Shown here: one piece after another, positions 1 to 5,023 of the stretch
How the letters are laid out: every line of letters starts with the position of its first letter
Numbering within the stretch: position 1 is the stretch's first letter
Assembly (NCBI GenBank): GCA_023701125.1
Contig: JAMPXO010000036.1
Location: 1-40,278, forward strand
Length of the DNA stretch: 40,278 bases
Direction of reading: 5' to 3'
DNA from: Vicinamibacteria bacterium
GTDB lineage: Bacteria > Acidobacteriota > Vicinamibacteria > Fen-336
Notes under the pieces: model-generated
Told to the model about the DNA's origin: nothing
What the model saw: the letters and a program-made list of their open reading frames with translations, nothing else
Database searches by the model: none
Position numbers and translations under genes: made by a program

Positions 1-46
1 GCCCCCGCGGGACCGGCGCCGGGTTCATCCTGGCGCCGGCACCCGA
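1..46 (+). repeat. Partial copy (E0) of the dispersed two-hairpin element, cut by the window edge
   Basis: This stretch holds the second half of the repeat described at 50-133. It starts at the GCCCCC arm of hairpin 1 and runs to the terminal ACCCGA. It lies exactly 87 bp upstream of the matching part of the next copy, so the two are in tandem. Its hairpin 2 has an 11-nt left arm at 15-24 and flanking bases, a TTCAT loop and an 11-nt right arm, paired throughout apart from one G-T wobble. The left half of the copy lies outside the window. Confidence 0.75.
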
Positions 47-49
47 CGC

Positions 50-133
50 GGGGTGCGGGGGCGGAGCCGGGTCCGTTTGCGGCGTGAGCCCCCGCGGGAC
101 CGGGGCCGGGTTCATCCCGGCGCCGGAACCCGA
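50..133 (+). repeat. Dispersed two-hairpin element, copy E1
   Basis: This is an 84-bp copy of a repeat also found at 12286-12368 and 27303-27388. Hairpin 1 is closed by GGGGGC (57-62) and GCCCCC (88-93). Hairpin 2 has arms at 100-110 and 116-126 around a TTCAT loop, and the copy ends AACCCGA (127-133). This copy is intergenic, tandem to the copy at the left edge, and ends 7 bp before the putative -10 box of the zinc-ribbon gene. The other full copies lie inside coding sequence. Boundaries are set by where similarity between copies ends, so they are accurate to a few bases. Confidence 0.8.
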
Positions 134-139
134 TGGGCG

Positions 140-145
140 GATAAT
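140..145 (+). promoter_or_regulatory. -10 box GATAAT of the zinc-ribbon gene (leaderless candidate)
   Basis: GATAAT lies 7 nt before the GTG at 153. This spacing puts the transcription start at or next to the start codon and supports choosing the GTG over the ATG at 84, which lies inside the repeat. No convincing -35 box is visible. Confidence 0.45.
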
Positions 146-152
146 CGCCGCC

Positions 153-551
153 GTGAAACCGCAGGTCGTCCACTGCCCGAACTGCTCGGCCCCGCTCCAC
201 GTCGCGATGGGCGAGACCGAGGTGCTCTGCGACTACTGTGCGTCGAAGCTGCGCTTCGTGCCCGGCCACACCGAGCTCGAGGTCGTGCGCACCCGCGAGG
301 AGATGAAGCGCCGCGAGCGGGTCGACGTGCAGAAGGCGCTGCTCGAGAAGCAGCTCAAGCAGGAAGAGCTGGCGCGCTGGCGGCAGACCGCGGCCCACGT
401 CGCGATCCAGGCGATGCCGGTGGTCGGCCAGGCCGTGGGCAAGGCCGCGTTCCGCGCCGCGGTGTCGCGCGCGGGCGGCGCCGGCTGCGGCTGTACGACC
501 TCGCTGCTGGCCCTCGGCGGCCTGCTCGCGGGCCTGCTCGCGCTGCTCTAG
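153..551 (+). CDS. Small zinc-ribbon protein with C-terminal membrane segment
   Basis: A 132-residue protein of unknown role. It opens with a zinc ribbon formed by C8-x2-C11 and C26-x2-C29 (CPNC and CDYC), likely binding one structural zinc. A charged, probably helical stretch follows (about residues 45-80). The last 20 residues are hydrophobic and rich in Leu, Gly and Ala, consistent with one membrane helix, so the protein may be a tail-anchored cytoplasmic ribbon. I chose GTG at 153 because a GATAAT box lies 7 nt upstream; the longer reading from ATG 84 would translate part of the repeat. Its TAG stop shares the four bases CTAG with the TAG stop of the convergent DDAH-like gene. No specific function can be assigned. 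Confidence 0.75.
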   Translation: MKPQVVHCPNCSAPLHVAMGETEVLCDYCASKLRFVPGHTELEVVRTREEMKRRERVDVQKALLEKQLKQEELARWRQTAAHVAIQAMPVVGQAVGKAAFRAAVSRAGGAGCGCTTSLLALGGLLAGLLALL

Positions 552-1321
552 CTCGCGAGGCGCAGGACCAGCGAGCAGCAGGTGACGCCGCCTTCGGCCT
601 TGCCGACCTCCGTGACGTCGACGGGCAGGACCGTGCGGCCGAGGGCCCGCACCCGCTCCGCGGTGCGCACGAACGCGGCGGGCAGGATCACCCGGTCGCC
701 GATCGCCAGCGCGTTGGCCGCGTGCGGCTCGGCGGGATCGACGTGGACCACCGTCTCCGCGCCGAACAGCGTCGTGTCCACCCACGCCGGGTTGGCCAGC
801 AGCGCGCCGTCGCCGAGCGACGTGACGGCCGACTTGAGGTGCAGGGCGCCGGAGACGGGCACGCCGCGCACCGCGTAGCCGAACGGGGCCAGCCACTCGC
901 CGAGCTGGGCGACGGCCGGGGCGTTGGATCGGCTCGACAGGCCGACGAACACGTTGCGGCCCAGCACCAGGACGTCGCCGCCGTCGAGCGTGCCGGGCGG
1001 CGCGACGAAGCGCAGCGGACGCAGCGGCGCCAGTGCCGTTGCCACCGAGCGCGTCTCCGCGCGCCGCGAGTCGGCCCCCGGCCGGGTGATCACCGCCACC
1101 TCGTCGAGCACCAGCGCGGTGTCCTCGACGAAAACCGCGTCCGGCTGGTCGGGCAGCGGCGGCAGCGGCCGCACCTCGCAGCCGCAGGCGCGCAGCGCGT
1201 CTTCGTAGGCGGCGTGCTGGACGCGGGCCGTCGCGACGTCGATCGGCTCGCGGGCGAGATGAGTCAGCTCGCACTCGGCGAAACGATCGGAGACGCCCCG
1301 GGTGAAGGCCACGAGCTTCAT
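548..1321 (-). CDS. DDAH-type arginine/dimethylarginine amidinohydrolase
   Basis: A 257-residue member of the amidinotransferase/arginine deiminase superfamily. The closest match in layout is N(G),N(G)-dimethylarginine dimethylaminohydrolase, which hydrolyses methylated arginines to citrulline and methylamines. The visible catalytic set fits: the Glu-Asp pair at 66-67 (VEDTAL), LDGGD at 112-116, His161 (HLKSAV) and Cys249 near the C-terminus (GGVTCCSL). The His and Cys positions nearly coincide with those of Pseudomonas DDAH, and length is normal. The ATG at 1321 has a TAGACT box 7 nt upstream, so it probably has its own promoter despite lying only 10 bp after the sulfotransferase gene. Arginine deiminase-like activity on another guanidino compound is possible. 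Confidence 0.85.
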   Translation of the reverse strand: MKLVAFTRGVSDRFAECELTHLAREPIDVATARVQHAAYEDALRACGCEVRPLPPLPDQPDAVFVEDTALVLDEVAVITRPGADSRRAETRSVATALAPLRPLRFVAPPGTLDGGDVLVLGRNVFVGLSSRSNAPAVAQLGEWLAPFGYAVRGVPVSGALHLKSAVTSLGDGALLANPAWVDTTLFGAETVVHVDPAEPHAANALAIGDRVILPAAFVRTAERVRALGRTVLPVDVTEVGKAEGGVTCCSLVLRLAS

Positions 1322-1328
1322 GGCCACG

Positions 1329-1334
1329 AGTCTA
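1329..1334 (-). promoter_or_regulatory. -10 box TAGACT of the DDAH-like gene
   Basis: Read on the minus strand, TAGACT ends 7 nt before the ATG at 1321. Its first three bases are also the TAG stop codon of the upstream sulfotransferase gene. There is no Shine-Dalgarno sequence in the 7 nt, which fits leaderless start. Confidence 0.5.
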
Positions 1335-2030
1335 AGGTCGAGTCCCCGGGACCGGCATCGCGGCCTGCGTGTCGCCGGCGGCCGTCTCGCGCGCCAGCAG
1401 CCGCTGGTACCGGGTCCAGCGGGTCGACGCCAGCAGCAGCTCGTGGGTGGCGGGGCGGATCTCGCCGGTCCGGAGGTAGTGCTCGTAGCCGAGGTTCTGA
1501 CCCACGTTGACACGCGCCTCCGGGGAGTAGGCGTGGTCGAGGCGGCCGAGGAACCGCGCGAAGGAGGCGTCGGTGAACACGGCGACGTGGTGGATCGACT
1601 CCCAGTAGTCGGGCAGGTCCACGTTGCGGCGCGGCGGGAAGGGCAGTCTGTCGTCGAAGGCGCGGGCGAGGTGCTGGTCCAGCGACGACGACAAGGCCGC
1701 GAGCCAGCCGCGCTTGCGGGCGTAGTGATAATGCGAGCACCACTGGTCGCCCGGATGGCGGGCGAAGGTGAAAGTGGTCCAGCCGTCCTCCACGAAGCGC
1801 GCGAGCACGGCGGCCGGCCAGTTGCCGACGTGGTTGTGCACGTAGGCCCGGCGGCCGGCGCCGCGCCGGATGTCGTCGAGCTCGTCGGGCGTGTAGTCGC
1901 GCCCGAGCCGGGTCCACGAGTTGTGGAACTCGTAGCCGCGCAGCCGCAGCACGTGGTCGTGGAGATAGCGCTCGACGTAGCTCCCGGCGGACTTCATCAG
2001 GTGGACGAAGACGAGCCGCTCCAGGGTCAT
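1332..2030 (-). CDS. Sulfotransferase family protein
   Basis: A 232-residue cytoplasmic enzyme predicted to move sulfate from PAPS to a carbohydrate or glycolipid. The N-terminal 5'-phosphosulfate loop is visible as FVHLMKSAGSYV (residues 8-19), and the 3'-phosphate motif as FARHPGDQWCSHYHY near residue 90. It is homologous over its whole length to the C-terminal third of the fused glycosyltransferase-sulfotransferase at 5020-7722; both share YVHNH, RHPGDQ and a DW or DY-TxEEL segment. It is divergent from the GT4 gene at 2182, with 151 bp between them. A stand-alone sulfotransferase beside a stand-alone GT4, both resembling parts of one fusion protein, suggests they act on the same glycan. 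Confidence 0.82.
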   Translation of the reverse strand: MTLERLVFVHLMKSAGSYVERYLHDHVLRLRGYEFHNSWTRLGRDYTPDELDDIRRGAGRRAYVHNHVGNWPAAVLARFVEDGWTTFTFARHPGDQWCSHYHYARKRGWLAALSSSLDQHLARAFDDRLPFPPRRNVDLPDYWESIHHVAVFTDASFARFLGRLDHAYSPEARVNVGQNLGYEHYLRTGEIRPATHELLLASTRWTRYQRLLARETAAGDTQAAMPVPGTRP

Positions 2031-2181
2031 CGCGAGCCGGCGCGCGCGACGGGTGTCGCGGCCCCCACGATCGCCCCGTCGCGATCCGTTTGCACGCCGA
2101 TCAGGATCGACCTCCGCCGTTCACACGATCGTATAGTCGGGCCGTGAGTATCACCCGAAGGTCGGCGGGAGCGAAGGTGCC
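2031..2181. promoter_or_regulatory. Divergent promoter region between sulfotransferase and GT4 genes
   Basis: The plus strand carries TATAGT at 2132-2137. The minus strand carries TATACGAT over the same bases (2128-2135), so the two divergent promoters appear to overlap. The plus-strand box would start transcription at about 2144, exactly at a GTG that opens a 13-codon reading frame. The transcript toward the sulfotransferase would have a leader of about 90 nt. No clear -35 boxes were recognised. Confidence 0.45.
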
Positions 2182-2185
2182 TTGA
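2144..2185 (+). CDS. Possible 13-residue leader peptide overlapping the GT4 start
   Basis: A GTG at 2144, 6 nt after the TATAGT box, opens a frame of 13 codons (MSITRRSAGAKVP). Its TGA overlaps the TTG start of the GT4 gene as TTGA. The same TTGA overlap links the two genes at 35704-35707. If translated, it would couple GT4 translation to a leaderless leader peptide. Nothing but position supports expression. Confidence 0.25.
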   Translation: MSITRRSAGAKVP

Positions 2186-3864
2186 GGGCGTCGTGGACGC
2201 TGCTGCGGTGGTTGCGGCGCGGGACACCGGCACCCGGCGTGAGGGACCGGCTCGCTTCCGCCGCGTTGCGCTTCGTGCGCTGGCGGGACCGGGCGCAGCC
2301 GCGAGGCGACGCGGGCCCGGCGCGATGGCGAGGCGAGATCGAGCGCGCAGCGCTGCACGGCCGGCTCCTGGTGCTGGAGGGCTGGGCCCTGCATTCGTCC
2401 GGCGCGCCGGATCACGTGGAGGTGCGCTGGGCGGAGCGCGAGCTCGGACGCGCGCGGCTGGGCCTGCCGCGGCCGATCGTCGCGCTCAAGGATCGCCACG
2501 CGGAGGCCGCCGTCTCGGGCTACGAGTTGCTCTCGTCGATCGATGCCCCGCCGGAGGCGGTCCTGACGGTGATCGCGACAGCGCCCGACGGCAGCCGGAA
2601 AGCATGGCGGTGCCCGGTCGCGCGACACGCCGCCGACCACGAGGAGGCGCCCCCCGCCCCGACGGCTCCCGATCCCCGTGGTGCGCCGCGGCCGCCGATC
2701 GGGCAGCCGCTGCGCGTGCTCGTGGTCACCCACGACCTGGGCCCGGGCGGCGCCCAGTTCTATCTCCGCGACCTGCTCGCCGGCCTGCGCCGGCGCACCG
2801 GATGGCGGGTCCACGTCGTGGCGCCGCGCGACGGCTGCACGCGGGGAGACCTGGAGTCAGCCGGCGTGCACGTCACGGTCTTCGGCGACTATCCGTTCGC
2901 CGATCTCGGCGAGTACGACCGCGCGGCGCGTCGCCTCGGCGCACTGGTCGCCGCCGAGCAGCCCGACCTGCTGCTGGCCAACACGATGGGGGCGTTCCTC
3001 GGCGTCGACGTCGCTGCCGCGTGCGGCGTGCCGAGCGCCTGGGCGATCCACGAGAGCTTCGCCCCGGACGTGTTCTGGAGGGTCGCCTTCGGTTCCGGCC
3101 TGCATCCGCGGGTCCGAAGCCGCGGGGAGCGTGCGCTCGCCGCGGCGACGAAGGCTGTGTTCGTCGCCGCGTCCACGCGTGCGCTTTACGCCCCTGCGGT
3201 GGGGCCGGAACGTGCGGTCGTGCTTCGCTACGGCGTCGAAGTGCCGCCCGCGGAGGTGCGGCCCGACCCCGCGGCTCGGGCCCGCCTCGGCATCGCGCCC
3301 GAGCGCGTGGTGTTGCTCTGCATGGCGACCATCGAGCCGCGCAAGGCGCAGGTACTGCTCGTCCGCGCCTTCGCCCGCCTCGCGGCGCGCCATCCGCAGG
3401 CCGACCTCGTGCTGGTGGGGGACCGGCCGCGACTCTACTCCGAGGCCGTCCACCTGCTGATCGCGCGGCTGGGTCTGGAGGGCCGGGTGCGGGTCGTGCC
3501 GCTGACGCCCGAGGTCGACACCTGGTTCCGCGGTGCCGACGTGCTGGTCAACGCGTCCGACGTCGAGTCGCTGCCGCGCTGCATACTGGAGGCGCTCGCG
3601 CACCGGCTGTTCGTCGTTTCCACCTCGGTGTTCGGCGTGCCCGAGCTGTTGACCGACCTCGACGCGGCCTGCCTCGTGCGCGAGAACGACGTGAGCGCCC
3701 TGGGAGCGGGGCTGGAGCGGGCGCTGGCCCTCGATCCCGGCACGCGACAGGCCCTCGCGGCGCGAGCGGCCCCCGCCCTGGACGCGCTACCTGCAGGCGC
3801 GGACCTCGACGGTTGGCAGGCCCTGCTCGAGTCGATCGCGCACGGCCCGTCGTCCGTCGCCTGA
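2182..3864 (+). CDS. GT4 glycosyltransferase with N-terminal beta-sandwich domain
   Basis: A 560-residue protein. Residues about 50-146 form an accessory domain with the pattern EGWAL, then LGRARLGLPRP, then VSGYELL; a homologous domain precedes the GT4 part of the protein at 5020-7722. A proline-rich linker (155-175) leads to a GT-B fold enzyme of family GT4 (about 177-550): the donor-loop motif LGPGGAQF at 186-193, IEPRKAQ near 385, and the E-x7-E pair Glu462/Glu470 in ESLPRCILE that binds the nucleotide sugar. The start is TTG at 2182, with GGAG upstream and TTGA overlap with a tiny frame. It probably adds a hexose to a surface polysaccharide; the sugar cannot be read from sequence. Confidence 0.85.
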   Translation: MRASWTLLRWLRRGTPAPGVRDRLASAALRFVRWRDRAQPRGDAGPARWRGEIERAALHGRLLVLEGWALHSSGAPDHVEVRWAERELGRARLGLPRPIVALKDRHAEAAVSGYELLSSIDAPPEAVLTVIATAPDGSRKAWRCPVARHAADHEEAPPAPTAPDPRGAPRPPIGQPLRVLVVTHDLGPGGAQFYLRDLLAGLRRRTGWRVHVVAPRDGCTRGDLESAGVHVTVFGDYPFADLGEYDRAARRLGALVAAEQPDLLLANTMGAFLGVDVAAACGVPSAWAIHESFAPDVFWRVAFGSGLHPRVRSRGERALAAATKAVFVAASTRALYAPAVGPERAVVLRYGVEVPPAEVRPDPAARARLGIAPERVVLLCMATIEPRKAQVLLVRAFARLAARHPQADLVLVGDRPRLYSEAVHLLIARLGLEGRVRVVPLTPEVDTWFRGADVLVNASDVESLPRCILEALAHRLFVVSTSVFGVPELLTDLDAACLVRENDVSALGAGLERALALDPGTRQALAARAAPALDALPAGADLDGWQALLESIAHGPSSVA

Positions 3865-3880
3865 GGCGGGCGGCCTCAGG
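3860..3880. terminator. Bidirectional hairpin built from the two stop codons
   Basis: CCTGAGGC (3860-3867) and GCCTCAGG (3873-3880) pair perfectly over 8 bp around a GGGCG loop. One arm contains the TGA of the plus-strand GT4 gene and the other contains the TGA of the minus-strand GT2 gene. It probably ends both convergent transcripts. There is no T-tract. Confidence 0.55.
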
Positions 3881-4985
3881 GGGCTTCAGTCGCCGCTTCG
3901 GCCGCGCCCGGGGAAGGGCGGATGCCCAGGCGTCGCCACAGCCGTTCCGCGGCCAGGCGGGGGTCGGCCGCGAGGCTCAACGTCAACTCGCCGAGGCCCG
4001 CGGCGGGGCGGTGGTCCGCGAACGCACGCTTGGCCCGGATCCAGTGGTCGCGGGCCCGTGCCATGCGGCGCTCGAAAGGCGCGAGCGCCAGGTCGGTCGC
4101 GCGCGAGAGCAGTTCTTCGGTCTCGGCGTGGCGTTCCGGGCCGGCGAGCGCGAGCGTCTCGGCCCAGGTCAGGTAGTGCTTCAGCACGCACTCCCGAAGC
4201 AGGGTCTCGGGCAGCCCCGTGGCCCGCAGCGCGCTCGCGATCGCGACGTCGCCGGTCTCGAGTTCGGCCTCGCCGCGTCCCCGGCGCTGCGCGCTGATCC
4301 GGGCCGCGAACGACTTCAGGGCCTGGTCCTCGAGCCGTCGGAGGCTGAGCTGATCCGAGTGGAGGCGGTAGCGCACGACGACCCTGTTCAGGTTGGCGAG
4401 CGCGCCGAGCTCGCTCATCCGCAGCCACAGGTCGTAGTCCTCGGCCGGCGAATAGCCCTCGCGGTATCCGCCCGCCCGCAGGAAGGCCTCGCGGCGGAAG
4501 AAGGTTGCCGAGTGGGCGAAGGAGTTCCGTTCGCGGAGCGCGCGGCGGATCTCGTCGTCCGCGGTCGGGTACCCGAACCGGCCGAGGCGGCGGCCCTGGC
4601 TGTCGATCATCTCGATGGCGCCCCCGACCAGCACGACCTGGGGCCGGGACGCCATGTACTGCAGTTGGTCGACCAGGCGCGAGGGACTGCAGACGTCGTC
4701 CGCGTCGAGGCGCGCGACGTACTCGGAGCGCGCGGCATGACAGGCTTCGTTGAGTCCGGCCACGGGCCCCGAGCGGCCCCGCGGCAGCAGCCGCAGGCGC
4801 GAGTCGCGGGCTCGCTGTCGCTCCAGGATCTCGGGCGTCGAATCGCTCGATCCGTCGTCGACGACGAGCACTTCGATGTCGTCGAGCAGCTGCGCGCGCA
4901 GGCTCTCCAGTGCCTCGTGGAGATGCGCCTCGCCGTCGCGCACGACCATCACGATCGACACCGCCGGGAGGGAGCCCCGCCTCAT
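3876..4985 (-). CDS. GT2 family glycosyltransferase
   Basis: A 369-residue GT-A fold enzyme of family GT2. It begins SIVMVVRDGEAHLHEAL (residues 10-26), carries VVDDGSSDST (41-50), the metal-binding D-x-D at Asp94/Asp96 in RLDADD, and the acceptor-side motif AEDYDLWLR at 181-189. These are diagnostic of inverting GT2 transferases acting on polysaccharide or lipid-linked oligosaccharide. The C-terminal 130 residues are helical and contain no membrane segment. It lies 34 bp downstream of the fused GT4-sulfotransferase gene on the same strand, so the two are probably cotranscribed. The ATG at 4985 overlaps the TGA of a 13-codon frame that itself starts on the stop of the upstream gene. Confidence 0.87.
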   Translation of the reverse strand: MRRGSLPAVSIVMVVRDGEAHLHEALESLRAQLLDDIEVLVVDDGSSDSTPEILERQRARDSRLRLLPRGRSGPVAGLNEACHAARSEYVARLDADDVCSPSRLVDQLQYMASRPQVVLVGGAIEMIDSQGRRLGRFGYPTADDEIRRALRERNSFAHSATFFRREAFLRAGGYREGYSPAEDYDLWLRMSELGALANLNRVVVRYRLHSDQLSLRRLEDQALKSFAARISAQRRGRGEAELETGDVAIASALRATGLPETLLRECVLKHYLTWAETLALAGPERHAETEELLSRATDLALAPFERRMARARDHWIRAKRAFADHRPAAGLGELTLSLAADPRLAAERLWRRLGIRPSPGAAEAATEAP

Positions 4986-5023
4986 GGGGCGCTCTCGCCC
5001 TGGGCCGGAGCGGCCAGATTCAT
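4982..5023 (-). CDS. Possible 13-residue coupling peptide between GT4-sulfotransferase and GT2
   Basis: The ATG at 5023 overlaps the TGA of the 900-codon upstream gene (ATGA). Its own TGA overlaps the ATG of the GT2 gene (ATGA at 4982-4985). The encoded peptide is MNLAAPAQGESAP. The frame would allow ribosomes to pass from one gene to the next by two re-initiation steps. There is no other support for it as a real peptide. Confidence 0.2.
   Translation of the reverse strand: MNLAAPAQGESAP

Noticed and set aside
1339-1356. CCCCGGGACCGGCATCG as another copy of the dispersed element
   Set aside because: The second arm of hairpin 2 and the rest of the element are missing; it lies in the C-terminal codons of the sulfotransferase gene.
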